Source: Nocardioides_C sp963700955
GTDB taxonomy: Bacteria > Actinomycetota > Actinomycetes > Propionibacteriales > Nocardioidaceae
NCBI GenBank assembly: GCA_963700955.1
Contig: CAVOZH010000012.1
Coordinates: 682,001-746,000, forward strand
Length of the DNA stretch: 64,000 nucleotides
Reading direction: 5' to 3'
Below the pieces are notes generated by a model that ran no database searches, was not told the origin of the DNA, and saw only the letters and a program-made list of their open reading frames with translations. Below, piece by piece: positions 16,679-25,063 of this stretch. The translations under genes and the position numbers were made by a program. Numbering within the stretch: position 1 is the stretch's first letter; each line of letters starts with the position of its first letter.

Positions 16679-17164
16679 TCAGCCGTCACCGTCGACGAGC
16701 GTCTGCCAGCCGCTGCCCTCGACGTGCTCGAAGATCAGGTTGGTCTCCGAGTGGGAGACCGCCGGATGTGTGGCCAGGTGGGTCAGCACGAAGTCGCGCA
16801 GGTCCTCGGCGTCCTCGGCCACGACGTGGAGCAGGTAGTCGTCGGCGCCGGCGGTGTGGAACATCGACAGCACACCCCGCCAACCCGGCGCCGCAGAGCG
16901 GAAGCTGTCCACGGCCGCCCGGTTGTGCTGCCCCAGACGCACCGCGATCAGCGCCTGCAGCGAGAGACCGAGCACCGAGAGGTCGATGTCGGCACGGTAG
17001 CCGCGGATGAGGCCGCTGGCCCGCAGGTTGCGCAACCGGGTGGAGACGGTGGATTCCGCGACCCCGACGGCCGACGCGAGCGCCGCCCCAGACGCTCTCG
17101 CGTCTGAGGACAGCGCCCTCAGCAGCGCGCGGTCGATCCGGTCGAGCACCGGTTTCTTCGTCAT
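16679..17164 (-). CDS. Lrp/AsnC-family transcriptional regulator
   Basis: This 161-residue regulator has an N-terminal winged helix-turn-helix (LDRIDRALLRALSSDARASG, then VAESTVSTRLRNLRASGLI, residues about 6-60). An AsnC/RAM effector-binding domain follows (about 70-150, with AGADDYLLHVVAEDAEDLRDF). The ATG at 17164 is preceded by a GGTGAGG ribosome-binding site; upstream in-frame codons run through the intergenic region and are not used. It is divergent from a PLP enzyme of the methionine/cysteine family. The 109-base gap holds two dyad elements about three helical turns apart, suiting a multimeric Lrp protein. A role in controlling sulfur-amino-acid metabolism is inferred from position. 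Confidence 0.93.
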   Translation of the reverse strand: MTKKPVLDRIDRALLRALSSDARASGAALASAVGVAESTVSTRLRNLRASGLIRGYRADIDLSVLGLSLQALIAVRLGQHNRAAVDSFRSAAPGWRGVLSMFHTAGADDYLLHVVAEDAEDLRDFVLTHLATHPAVSHSETNLIFEHVEGSGWQTLVDGDG

Positions 17165-17187
17165 CGGCTGCCACCTCACCTGTCGGC

Positions 17188-17202
17188 ACGAAGTATCTTC
17201 GT
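17188..17202. promoter_or_regulatory. 15-bp inverted repeat, candidate Lrp-family operator (site 1)
   Basis: ACGAAG-TAT-CTTCGT is a perfect 6+6 dyad with a 3-base centre in the divergent gap. Its 15-bp length matches known Lrp sites. It lies close to the regulator's own start, so autoregulation is plausible. Confidence 0.5.
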
Positions 17203-17218
17203 CACAGATCCTATCCGC

Positions 17219-17232
17219 CGCAGAATCTTGCG
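17219..17232. promoter_or_regulatory. imperfect inverted repeat, candidate Lrp-family operator (site 2)
   Basis: CGCAGAATCTTGCG has 4-base outer arms (CGCA/TGCG) and shares AGWATCTT with site 1. Its centre is about 30 bp from that of site 1, about three turns of B-DNA, so both would face the same side of the helix. Confidence 0.4.
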
Positions 17233-17273
17233 CTGAGGTTGCCGCATTCAGTCGATGGTGCTGCTCTGACACC

Positions 17274-18485
17274 ATGAGCACCCACTTCCGCCACCTCGAG
17301 ACGCTGGCTGTCCACGCGGGGATGGACGGTCTGACGGAGACCGGTTCGCACGTCCCACCGATCGACCTGTCGACGACCAACCCGCTGCCTTCGGTGGACG
17401 CGGGCGGAGACGCCTACGAGTCGCTCGCCACCGGGCACAGCCTCGCTGACGGCCAGACCGCGGTGTACCAGCGACTGTGGCAGCCGGGTGTCGCCCGGTT
17501 CGAGGACGCGCTCGCGGCTCTGGAGGACACCACGCACTCGGTCGCGTTCGCCTCCGGCATGGCAGCGCTGAGCGCCTGCCTGGTCGCCTCGGTCACGCGG
17601 GGGCGGCCCCACGTCGTCGCTCTGCGCCCGTTGTACGGCGGAACCGACCACGTGCTCGCCACCGGTCTCCTCGGCACCAGCGTGACCTGGTGCGAGAGGA
17701 CCGACGACGTGCCCGCCGCGATCCGGCCGGACACCGGGCTGGTCGTCCTCGAGACACCGGCCAACCCGACGTGCGAGCTCGTCGACATCGAGGCGGTCGT
17801 CTCCGCCGCCGGTGACGTGCCGGTGCTGGTGGACAACACCTTCGCGACGCCGGTGCTGCAGCAGCCTGCCCGGCACGGCGCGCGGCTCGTGCTCCACAGC
17901 GCGACGAAGTTCCTCGGCGGCCACGGTGACGTGGTCGGCGGCGTCGTCGCGTGCGACGAGGCGTGGGCCGCCTCGCTGCGCCAGGTCCGCGCCTTGACGG
18001 GTGGGATCCTGCACCCGCTCGGCGCCTACCTCCTGCACCGTGGCCTGCGCACGCTGCCGCTGCGGGTTCGCGCCCAGCAGGCCACCGCCGCCGAGCTGGC
18101 GAACCGGCTCGCGGCGCACGAGGCGGTCAGGGACGTGCGCTACCCGGGTCCGCACACCGACCCCCATGGTGTGCTGGGGCGCCAGATGCACGGCACCGGG
18201 TCGATCCTCGCGCTCGAGCTCACCGGTGGCTTCGAGGCCGCCGCCGCTTTCGTGGAGAGCTGTGAGCTGGCCACCCATGCCGTCTCGCTCGGCGGGGTCG
18301 ACACGCTCGTGCAGCACCCGGCGTCGTTGACGCACCGTCCGGTTGCTCCGGAAGCCCGTCCCGGCGCGGGAGTGGTCCGTGTCTCCGTCGGCCTGGAGCA
18401 CGTGGACGACCTCACCGTCGACCTGCTGCACGCGCTCGACAGCAGCCTCAGCCGGACGCGAGGTTCCGTGCCACTCGCTCGCTGA
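17274..18485 (+). CDS. trans-sulfuration-family PLP enzyme (cystathionine gamma-synthase/lyase or methionine gamma-lyase type)
   Basis: This 403-residue Cys/Met-metabolism PLP enzyme has the PLP lysine in LHSATKFLGGHGDVVGGVV. It also has the typical FASGMAALSACL, LETPANPTCELVDIEAV, LVDNTFATPVLQQPA and LQHPASLTHRPV blocks. The family elongates, cleaves or transfers sulfur side chains of homoserine esters, cystathionine, cysteine or methionine. Subtype cannot be decided by eye. I chose the ATG at 17274 (MSTHFRHLETLAVHAG), which begins the conserved ETLAVHAG motif. The divergent Lrp regulator and the facing MetE-like gene support a sulfur-amino-acid role. Its 3' end overlaps that convergent gene by 38 bases. 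Confidence 0.92.
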   Translation: MSTHFRHLETLAVHAGMDGLTETGSHVPPIDLSTTNPLPSVDAGGDAYESLATGHSLADGQTAVYQRLWQPGVARFEDALAALEDTTHSVAFASGMAALSACLVASVTRGRPHVVALRPLYGGTDHVLATGLLGTSVTWCERTDDVPAAIRPDTGLVVLETPANPTCELVDIEAVVSAAGDVPVLVDNTFATPVLQQPARHGARLVLHSATKFLGGHGDVVGGVVACDEAWAASLRQVRALTGGILHPLGAYLLHRGLRTLPLRVRAQQATAAELANRLAAHEAVRDVRYPGPHTDPHGVLGRQMHGTGSILALELTGGFEAAAAFVESCELATHAVSLGGVDTLVQHPASLTHRPVAPEARPGAGVVRVSVGLEHVDDLTVDLLHALDSSLSRTRGSVPLAR

Positions 18486-19473
18486 GCTCGCACGCTCGTC
18501 TCGCCCAGGCGGCAGAGGAGCCTGCCAGTCCGCACGACGGCGTGATGACGAGGTCGCCGAGCTCCTCGTCGGCCGGGTCCAAGCCCAGCATGTCGAGCAG
18601 GCGGAGCACCCGCTGCGTCACACCCGCGTCGTCGGGCCAGGCTGCGGGCTCGCCGGGCTCCGTCGTCGTGGGGCGGGCAGGCACCACACCGAGCATCAAC
18701 GTCCGGCCGCTCTCCAGCACCTCCGCGACGGCGTCGTAGGACGCCGGGGCGAGCGCGGAGAGGTCTATCGAGATTCCCTCTGCCCCCGCCCCGGCGACCA
18801 GACCGAACGGCACGTCGCCCGCGCAGCAGTGCACCACCGGCGTGGCTCCGCCCCCCACGACGGCGGCCGTTGCCCACTCCAGGGCAGGGGACGCCTCGGG
18901 GGCGTCGACCGAGCGGTGCCGGTGGAAGCCCGAGGCGGTCGGCACCTTGCCGGCGAGCACGGCAGGCAGTGCGGGCTCGTCCAGCTGTACGACGAGGGAG
19001 GCACCCGGCACACGACGACGGACGTCGGCGACATGGTCGCGCAGCCCCTCGGCGAGCGCCTGGGCCAGCTCACGACGAGCACCGCGGTCGGCCAGGAGCC
19101 GATCCCCCTTGGGGCGCTCGACCGTTGCCGCCAGGGTCCACGGGCCGGCCACCTGTACCTTCAGGCGCCCGTCGTACCCCTGGGTCTGCTCCTCCAGCGC
19201 GTCGAGGTCCTGCGCCAGCAGGGACCGCGCACGTCGTTGGTCGATGCCGGGTGCGCCACCGGTGAGCCGCCACCCCGCGGGCTGGAGGTCCGCACCGAGC
19301 TCCGGCACGATCGCGAGGGCTCGGCCGACCATGTCCGCAGGTGCCCCGCGGCCGGGCAGCTCCGGAAGATGCGGGAAGTCCGGCAGGGTTCCCAGGACCA
19401 GACGCAGTGCCTCGTCGAACGCGGCGGCGTCGTCGCCGGGGAAGGAGCCGATGCCGGTGGCAGTGATCCTCAT
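18448..19473 (-). CDS. MetE-like (cobalamin-independent methionine synthase C-terminal fold) protein
   Basis: This 341-residue protein has the fold of the C-terminal half of cobalamin-independent methionine synthase only. It begins ATGIGSFPGDD. The zinc-binding His-Cys motif is visible (PVVHCCAGDVPF), with a late cysteine in ITPSCGLAGSS. Core methionine synthase MetE is about twice this length, with an N-terminal domain that binds folate, which is missing here. Short relatives in archaea and bacteria use other methyl donors or act on other thiols, so calling it a full methionine synthase would be unsafe. The start overlaps the mnmA stop by four bases (ATGA), placing it third in a coupled cysteine desulfurase-mnmA-metE-like operon. 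Confidence 0.85.
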   Translation of the reverse strand: MRITATGIGSFPGDDAAAFDEALRLVLGTLPDFPHLPELPGRGAPADMVGRALAIVPELGADLQPAGWRLTGGAPGIDQRRARSLLAQDLDALEEQTQGYDGRLKVQVAGPWTLAATVERPKGDRLLADRGARRELAQALAEGLRDHVADVRRRVPGASLVVQLDEPALPAVLAGKVPTASGFHRHRSVDAPEASPALEWATAAVVGGGATPVVHCCAGDVPFGLVAGAGAEGISIDLSALAPASYDAVAEVLESGRTLMLGVVPARPTTTEPGEPAAWPDDAGVTQRVLRLLDMLGLDPADEELGDLVITPSCGLAGSSAAWARRACELSERVARNLASG

Positions 19474-20591
19474 ACGTGCCGGCGCTCGTGGCGCACGGCA
19501 CCGGTGATCGTGGCGGACCCCACCACCCGGGTGCCGTCGTACACCACAGCGGCCTGGCCCGGTGCGACGCCCTGCGCCGGCTCGTGCAGGTCGATCACGA
19601 CCTCGTCGGCGGTCGACCTCGTCGATACGGTCACCGTCGCGCGGTGCTCCTCGCCGTGCGCCCGCAGCTGCACCGTGCCCTGCAGAGGCCCGGTCGGCAC
19701 GGTGCCGCACCAGCGCGGGCGGAACGCGGTGATCTGGTCCACGGTCAGCTCCTCGCGGGGCCCCACCGTCACCGTGCCGCTCACCGGCTCGATGTCGAGC
19801 ACGTAGCGGGGCCGACCGTCGGGAGCCGGTCGGCCGATACGCAGTCCCTTGCGCTGGCCGATCGTGAACCGATAGCTCCCCTCGTGCCTCCCGAGCACCT
19901 CGCCGGTCGCGTGGTCGCGGATCTCGCCGGAGGCGACCGGGACCCGCTCCCCCAGCTTCTCGTGCAACCAGCCGCCTGTGTCGCCGTCGGAGATGAAGCA
20001 GATGTCGTGGCTGTCCGGCTTGTTGGCCACCGACAGCCCACGCCGCTCGGCCTCGGCCCGGACGTCCTCCTTGCGGGAGTCGCCGAGCGGGAACATCGAG
20101 TGCGCGAGCTGCTCCTGGGTCAGCACACCGAGCACGTACGACTGGTCCTTGGCCATGTCGACGGCCCGGTGCATCTCGATCAGCCCGTCCTCGCCGGTGG
20201 CGAGCTGTGCGTAGTGACCGGTGGCCACCGCGTCGAAGCCGAGAGCCATCGCCCGCTCGAGGACGGCGGCGAACTTGATCTTCTCGTTACAGCGCAGGCA
20301 GGGGTTCGGGGTACGCCCTTCGGCGTACTCGGTCATGAAGTCCTCCACGACGTCCTCGTGGAAGCGGTCGCTCATGTCCCAGACGTAGAAGGGGATTCCG
20401 ATGACGTCGGCAGCGCGGCGGGCGTCGTTGGAGTCCTCGATGGTGCAGCAGCCGCGTGCGCCGGTCCGGTAGGAGCTGGGGTTCCGGGAGAGCGCCAGGT
20501 GGATGCCTGTGACGTCGTGGCCGAGCTCCGCGGCTCGGGCGGCCGCCACAGCGGAGTCGACGCCGCCGGACATGGCAGCAATAACGCGCAC
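19470..20591 (-). CDS. mnmA: tRNA-specific 2-thiouridylase
   Basis: This 373-residue enzyme puts sulfur on U34 of tRNA(Lys/Glu/Gln) using ATP and a persulfide donor. The PP-loop SGGVDSAVAA is at the N-terminus (residues about 8-17). The two catalytic cysteines sit in TPNPCLRCNEKIKF and SHDICFISDGD, and the ISDGDTGGW and YRFTIGQRKGL motifs are in place. The start is a GTG two bases after the cysteine desulfurase stop, with GAAGGCGGG as the ribosome-binding site. Sequences further upstream belong to that gene. The desulfurase just upstream is the expected sulfur donor. The MetE-like gene follows with a four-base overlap. Confidence 0.97.
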   Translation of the reverse strand: MRVIAAMSGGVDSAVAAARAAELGHDVTGIHLALSRNPSSYRTGARGCCTIEDSNDARRAADVIGIPFYVWDMSDRFHEDVVEDFMTEYAEGRTPNPCLRCNEKIKFAAVLERAMALGFDAVATGHYAQLATGEDGLIEMHRAVDMAKDQSYVLGVLTQEQLAHSMFPLGDSRKEDVRAEAERRGLSVANKPDSHDICFISDGDTGGWLHEKLGERVPVASGEIRDHATGEVLGRHEGSYRFTIGQRKGLRIGRPAPDGRPRYVLDIEPVSGTVTVGPREELTVDQITAFRPRWCGTVPTGPLQGTVQLRAHGEEHRATVTVSTRSTADEVVIDLHEPAQGVAPGQAAVVYDGTRVVGSATITGAVRHERRHV

Positions 20592-20593
20592 GG

Positions 20594-21838
20594 TCAGCCC
20601 GCCTTCGCAGCACTGACCGACGCGGGGCCGCCGAGACCCGAGAGGACGCCGGCGGCACGCGCTCGCTCGACGACAGGCCCGATCGCGTCGACGAGCGCGT
20701 CGACGTCGGCCTGGGTCGTGGTGTGTCCGAGGGAGAACCGCAACGCGCTCCTGGCGGCCACCGCGTCGGCACCCATCGCGAGGAGCACGTGGGAGGGCTG
20801 CGGCACGCCCGCCGAGCAGGCGGATCCGGTCGAGCACTCGATCCCGCGCGCATCGAGCAGCATCAGCAGCGAGTCGCCCTCACATCCAGGGAACTGGATG
20901 TGAGCGTTGCCCGGGAGTCGGTTCGTGAGCGAGCAGTTCTTGTCACCGTTGAGCACGGCGTCCGGCACCTGCTCGGACACCCGGCGCAGGAGGTCGTCGC
21001 GCAGGGCGGCGACCCGGGCGGCGTGCTCGGGCTGACGCGCCACGGAGAGCTCGACGGCGACCGCGAAGCCACGGATCGCGGGAGCGTCGATGGTGCCCGA
21101 TCGGACGTCGCGCTCCTGGCCGCCGCCGTGCAGCAGGGGGGTCAGCTCGATCTCACGGCGTACGACGAGCGCGCCGACGCCGACGGGGCCACCGATCTTG
21201 TGCGCGGTGATCGTCAACGCGTCCACGCCGCTCGCTGCGAAGTCGACCTCGACCTGCCCCACCGCCTGCACCGCGTCGGTGTGAACCGGGATGCCGTGGG
21301 CGTGGGCGATCTCGACGACGTCGGCGACGGGCTGCACCGTGCCCACCTCGTTGTTCGCCCACATCACCGAGACGAGAGCGACCGAGCCGGGGTCGCGCTC
21401 GATCGACTCGCGCAGGGCGGCGAGCTCGAGCCGGCCGCAGCGGTTGACCGGGAGCAGCTCGACGTCGGCGCCCTGCTCCTCGAGCCAGTGAAGGCTGTCG
21501 AGCACCGCGTGGTGCTCCACCGACGTGGACAGCACCCGGGTGCGTCGTGGGTCGGCCTGGCGTCGCGACCAGTACAGACCCTTCACCGCGAGGTTGTCGG
21601 CCTCGGTCCCGCCGGAGGTGAAGACGACCTCACCAGGGCGGGCGTTGATGGCGCGGGCGATGGTCTCGCGCGACTCCTCCACGACCCGTCGGGCGGCGCG
21701 GCCGGAGGCGTGGAGGGAGGAGGGGTTGCCGGGGCGGGCGAGCTGCTCGGTCATCGCAGCCACGGCCTCGGGGTACATCGGCGTCGAGGCGGCGTGGTCA
21801 AGGTAGACCGCGCCGGCAGTCGTTCGGGGGTGGGTCAT
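20594..21838 (-). CDS. cysteine desulfurase (IscS/NifS class)
   Basis: This 414-residue PLP enzyme takes sulfur from cysteine to give an enzyme-bound persulfide. Motifs in order are YLDHAAST, FTSGGTEADNLAVKG, WANNEVGTVQP, the PLP lysine in TITAHKIGGPVGVGAL, and the persulfide cysteine in STGSACSAGVPQPSHVL (long, flexible class I loop). The ATG at 21838 (MTHPRTTAG) gives a short leader before the conserved YLDHAAS; an in-frame ATG 42 bases upstream would add 14 residues. Direct coupling to mnmA (GTG two bases after the stop) suggests it supplies tRNA thiolation, although Fe-S assembly is also possible because no iscU or suf gene is in view. Confidence 0.95.
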   Translation of the reverse strand: MTHPRTTAGAVYLDHAASTPMYPEAVAAMTEQLARPGNPSSLHASGRAARRVVEESRETIARAINARPGEVVFTSGGTEADNLAVKGLYWSRRQADPRRTRVLSTSVEHHAVLDSLHWLEEQGADVELLPVNRCGRLELAALRESIERDPGSVALVSVMWANNEVGTVQPVADVVEIAHAHGIPVHTDAVQAVGQVEVDFAASGVDALTITAHKIGGPVGVGALVVRREIELTPLLHGGGQERDVRSGTIDAPAIRGFAVAVELSVARQPEHAARVAALRDDLLRRVSEQVPDAVLNGDKNCSLTNRLPGNAHIQFPGCEGDSLLMLLDARGIECSTGSACSAGVPQPSHVLLAMGADAVAARSALRFSLGHTTTQADVDALVDAIGPVVERARAAGVLSGLGGPASVSAAKAG

Positions 21839-21964
21839 CGCGTCTACAAGGGTACGCGTGTGGGAAACGTGCCGAGCCACCTCCTCGGCCCCGCCTCGCC
21901 CCCGGCCGTCGGAACCGGGTTCTCGCCCTGTGGGCGACCTCCGAGGCCCACGACCACGCTCAGG

Positions 21965-23158
21965 TCAGATCCAGGCGCCCGAGCGCATGACACGGACCGG
22001 CCGCAGCTGCGCGTCGGTGACGACGAGGTCGGCCCGTCTGCCCCGTTCCAGCTCGCCGTAGGACCCGTCGAGCCCCAAGGCGGCAGCCGGAGACGACGTG
22101 GCCGCGGTGACCGCCGCGGTGAGGTCGATCCCGGCGTCGACACAACGGCGCACGACGTCGAGCAGGTGCGACGTACCTCCGGCCAGGGGGGCGTCGGCTC
22201 CCTCGCCGAGCCGGGCGGTCCCGTCGACGAGGTGCACGCGCTGCGGGCCCAGGTCGTAGGAGCCGTTGGGCATGCCTGCCGCCGCCGACGCATCGGTCAC
22301 GAGCACGATCCGCTCCGGGCCGAGCAGGTCGAAGACCATGCGCACGGTCTCCCCGTCGAGATGGACCTCGTCGGCGATGAGCTCGACGCGGGCGTCGCCT
22401 GCCGCCGCAGCGGCAAGTGCCCCGGCCACGGGACCGGGCCGCCGGTGGTGCAGCGGCGGCATGCCGTTGAACAGGTGCGTGACAAGACCCGGGCGGCCGA
22501 GTGCTGCCCGCGTGTCGGCGAGCGTACGTCGGACCAGGCCGGCGTCCGCCTCGGTGTGCCCGACGGCCGGAACCACCCCGTGCTCGAGCAGCATGCGGAC
22601 GACCTCCGCGACCCGGGGCAGCTCGGGCGCGATCGTCATCACGCGCACCGCCCCCCGCCCGGCATCCACCAGATCGCGCGCGAAGCCGACGTCCGGGGCT
22701 CGCAGGTACCGCGGGTCCTGCGCCCCACAGCGCGCCGACGACAGGAACGGCCCCTCGACATGGACGGCGGCGACCGTGCCCGCGGCCACGGCGTCGGCCG
22801 TTGCTGCGACCTCCGCGAGCATCGTGCCGGCGGCGTCCGTGACGAGGCTCGCGACGACCGAGGTCGTCCCGTGTCCGAGGTGGTGACCGGCAGCACGGAC
22901 GAGGGTGTCGCGGTCAGTCGTCGCGAACGACCCTCCACCACCGCCGTGGTTGTGGGCGTCGACGAGGCCGGGGAGCACGTAACCCCCTTCGGGGACCTCG
23001 ACGAGTGGCGCATCCTCACGCGCGAGGTCGTTGCCTCCCTCAGCCGCGTGTGCGGCCGGCCCGACGTCCTCGATGACGCCGTCGCAGACCGTGACCAGCC
23101 CGTCCTCGACGATCCCCGCCGAGGTCACGACTCGACCGCGCACCCGTGCCCCTGCCAC
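21965..23158 (-). CDS. nagA: N-acetylglucosamine-6-phosphate deacetylase
   Basis: This 397-residue amidohydrolase deacetylates GlcNAc-6-phosphate in amino-sugar and peptidoglycan recycling. Visible metal and catalytic motifs are PGLVDAHNHGGGG (His-x-His), GTTSVVASLVTDA, HVEGPFLS (metal Glu), AVGHTEADA (His), LFNGMPPLHHR and the catalytic Asp in VTDASAAAGMPNG. I chose the GTG at 23158 (residues VAGARVRGRVVTSAG), which gives the family length. The long open frame upstream is not NagA-like and overlaps the divergent ABC-F leader. No nagB or PTS gene lies beside it. It follows the direction of the cysteine desulfurase operon but lies about 126 bases upstream of it. Confidence 0.93.
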   Translation of the reverse strand: MAGARVRGRVVTSAGIVEDGLVTVCDGVIEDVGPAAHAAEGGNDLAREDAPLVEVPEGGYVLPGLVDAHNHGGGGGSFATTDRDTLVRAAGHHLGHGTTSVVASLVTDAAGTMLAEVAATADAVAAGTVAAVHVEGPFLSSARCGAQDPRYLRAPDVGFARDLVDAGRGAVRVMTIAPELPRVAEVVRMLLEHGVVPAVGHTEADAGLVRRTLADTRAALGRPGLVTHLFNGMPPLHHRRPGPVAGALAAAAAGDARVELIADEVHLDGETVRMVFDLLGPERIVLVTDASAAAGMPNGSYDLGPQRVHLVDGTARLGEGADAPLAGGTSHLLDVVRRCVDAGIDLTAAVTAATSSPAAALGLDGSYGELERGRRADLVVTDAQLRPVRVMRSGAWI

Positions 23159-23348
23159 GTTGCCGACCCTATCTGCGGGCCCTCGCACCGGGGTGCGCGG
23201 AAATTGCCTTGCCCACGCCAACGCCGGCGGGTCAGACTCGTCGCGACATGAAGAACTGACATCAACCTCGCTCGCGTCCGCGGCCGCCTCCGCTTGGGAG
23301 CGCGCATGCCCGGCGAGTGCACCCACCACCCGACGAACGGTGTCGCTG

Positions 23349-24944
23349 ATGTCTACCCACCTGCACTCATCCGTGTCGTCCCTCGTCGCGCGGGACCTGG
23401 TTCGCTCGTACGGCGGCCGGGTCGTCCTCGACGGCGTCGACCTCCGCGCCAACCCCGGCCGACCGCTCGGTCTCGTCGGGGAGAACGGCGCCGGGAAGTC
23501 CACGCTGCTGCGGCTGCTCTCCGGCAGCGAGCATCCGGACAGTGGTTCCATCGCGATGCCCAGTGACCTGGCGTACCTCGACCAGGAGCCGACCTTCCCC
23601 GACGGCGCCACCGTCGGCGACGTGCTCGACGAGGCTCTTGCACCTCTGCACGACGCCGTGACGCGCATGGAGCAGCTGGCGCCAGGGCTCGACGACGTGT
23701 CGGCCCAGGACGAGTACTCCGCCCTGCTGGACTGGGCCGGCCTGCACGACGCGTGGAACGCCGACCATCGTGCCGAGGCTGCTGCCGCTCACCTCGGTCT
23801 CGGCGAGGTCGACCGCGACCGTCTCGTGGCCTCGATGTCCGGCGGGCAGCGGATGCGGCTCGCCCTCGCCGCGCTGGTCACCCGACAGCCGGAGTGCGTC
23901 CTGCTCGACGAGCCGACCAACCACCTCGACGACGCGGCGGTGGACTTCCTCGAGGAGTTCCTCGTCGCCCTGCCGGGGGTCGTCGTCGTCGCGAGCCACG
24001 ACCGCACGTTCCTGGAGAACGTCTGCGCCACGATCGTCGACCTCGACCCGATGCACCTCGGCGTCGACGGAGACGGCGGCAACCGGTTCTCAGGGGGCTA
24101 CTCCGACTACCTGCTGGCGAAGCGGGCATCGCGTGAGCGGTGGGAGGAGGCCTTCCTCGCCCAGCAGGAGGAGCTCAACGACCTGCGCCGTGCCGCGGCG
24201 ACGACCGCCCGCTCGGTGGGCCACAACCGACCGCCGAAGGACAACGACAAGTTCATCCACTACAAGAAGGGTCAGAACGTCGCCCGGACCGTCAGTCGCC
24301 GCGTCAAGGATGCCGAGAAGCGGATCGAGGTGCTCCAGCGCGACCAGGTGCCGAAGCCGCCCCGGCCCCTGGGTTTCCGGGGCACGCTGACCGACGGACG
24401 CCGCCCTGGCACGGTCTTCGCCCGGGGCCTCGCGGTCGCTGGGCGGGTGAGCGTCCACCGGCTCGACGTCTCCGCCGGCGAGCACCTGCTGGTGACCGGC
24501 GCGAACGGCTCGGGCAAGTCCACGCTGCTCAAGGCGCTGGCCGGAGAGCTGGCCTGCGAGGGGTACCTCCAGGTCTCGGCCCGCCGGATCGGACACCTGC
24601 CGCAGGAGGTCGTCTTCAGCCGCCCCGACCGCTCGGCACTGGAGGTGTACGACGGTGCGACCGGGTCGCCGACTGCCTTGTCGGACCTCGGGCTGGTCCA
24701 CCCACGGGATCTCAACCGCCCCGTGGCAGTGATGAGCGTCGGGCAGCAGCGGCGGCTCGCGCTCGCGATCCTCGTCGCGCGCCGGCCCGACCTGCTGCTG
24801 CTCGACGAGCCGACGAACCACATCTCGCTGGCGCTCGCAGACGAGCTCGAGGAGGCCCTGCAACGGTCTGCCGGGACCGTCGTCGTGGCCAGCCACGACC
24901 GTTGGCTGCGCCGCCGTTGGAGCGGCCCGACGCTCGCGCTCTAG
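23349..24944 (+). CDS. ABC-F family ATPase (ribosome-associated)
   Basis: This 531-residue protein has two ABC domains in one chain and no membrane segment, which is the ABC-F layout. The first has Walker A GENGAGKST (about 44-52), signature MSGGQRMRLAL and Walker B LLDEPTNHLDD. The second has Walker A GANGSGKST, a variant signature MSVGQQRRLAL, and LLDEPTNHISL. A charged linker with KFIHYKKGQNVARTVSRRVKDAEKR separates them, the part that reaches into the ribosome in this family. Such proteins rescue stalled ribosomes or protect against 50S antibiotics. The ATG at 23349 is the best start; a GTG three codons earlier is possible. The 190-base leader has a tiny ORF (23248-23259). The downstream hairpin at 24990 terminates it. 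Confidence 0.9.
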   Translation: MSTHLHSSVSSLVARDLVRSYGGRVVLDGVDLRANPGRPLGLVGENGAGKSTLLRLLSGSEHPDSGSIAMPSDLAYLDQEPTFPDGATVGDVLDEALAPLHDAVTRMEQLAPGLDDVSAQDEYSALLDWAGLHDAWNADHRAEAAAAHLGLGEVDRDRLVASMSGGQRMRLALAALVTRQPECVLLDEPTNHLDDAAVDFLEEFLVALPGVVVVASHDRTFLENVCATIVDLDPMHLGVDGDGGNRFSGGYSDYLLAKRASRERWEEAFLAQQEELNDLRRAAATTARSVGHNRPPKDNDKFIHYKKGQNVARTVSRRVKDAEKRIEVLQRDQVPKPPRPLGFRGTLTDGRRPGTVFARGLAVAGRVSVHRLDVSAGEHLLVTGANGSGKSTLLKALAGELACEGYLQVSARRIGHLPQEVVFSRPDRSALEVYDGATGSPTALSDLGLVHPRDLNRPVAVMSVGQQRRLALAILVARRPDLLLLDEPTNHISLALADELEEALQRSAGTVVVASHDRWLRRRWSGPTLAL

Positions 24945-24989
24945 GTCGTGCAGCAGCCCGCCGTACCCGCACATCCCCATGAAAAGCGC

Positions 24990-25021
24990 CACTCCCCTCG
25001 ATGAGCTCACCGAGGGGAGTG
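24990..25021. terminator. bidirectional terminator between ABC-F and etfA
   Basis: An 11-bp perfect stem, CACTCCCCTCG / CGAGGGGAGTG, with a 10-base loop lies between the converging genes. On the etfA strand a short T-rich run (CTTTTC) follows the hairpin. It can serve both genes. Confidence 0.8.
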
Positions 25022-25063
25022 ACGTTGTCTCAAGGGACCTGGGGAACCCCAGGCGTCAGAGGC

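Noticed and set aside
16492..16689. Short open frame of 65 codons on the minus strand after the hydrolase
   Set aside because: No ribosome-binding site, low-complexity product, overlaps the hydrolase end.
20723..23251. An 840-codon open frame antisense to the cysteine desulfurase and nagA
   Set aside because: It spans two clear genes on the other strand and a spacer, with no motif.
23159..23668. Extended nagA start up to 23668
   Set aside because: Extra residues are Ser/Arg-rich with no family similarity and overlap the ABC-F gene on the other strand.
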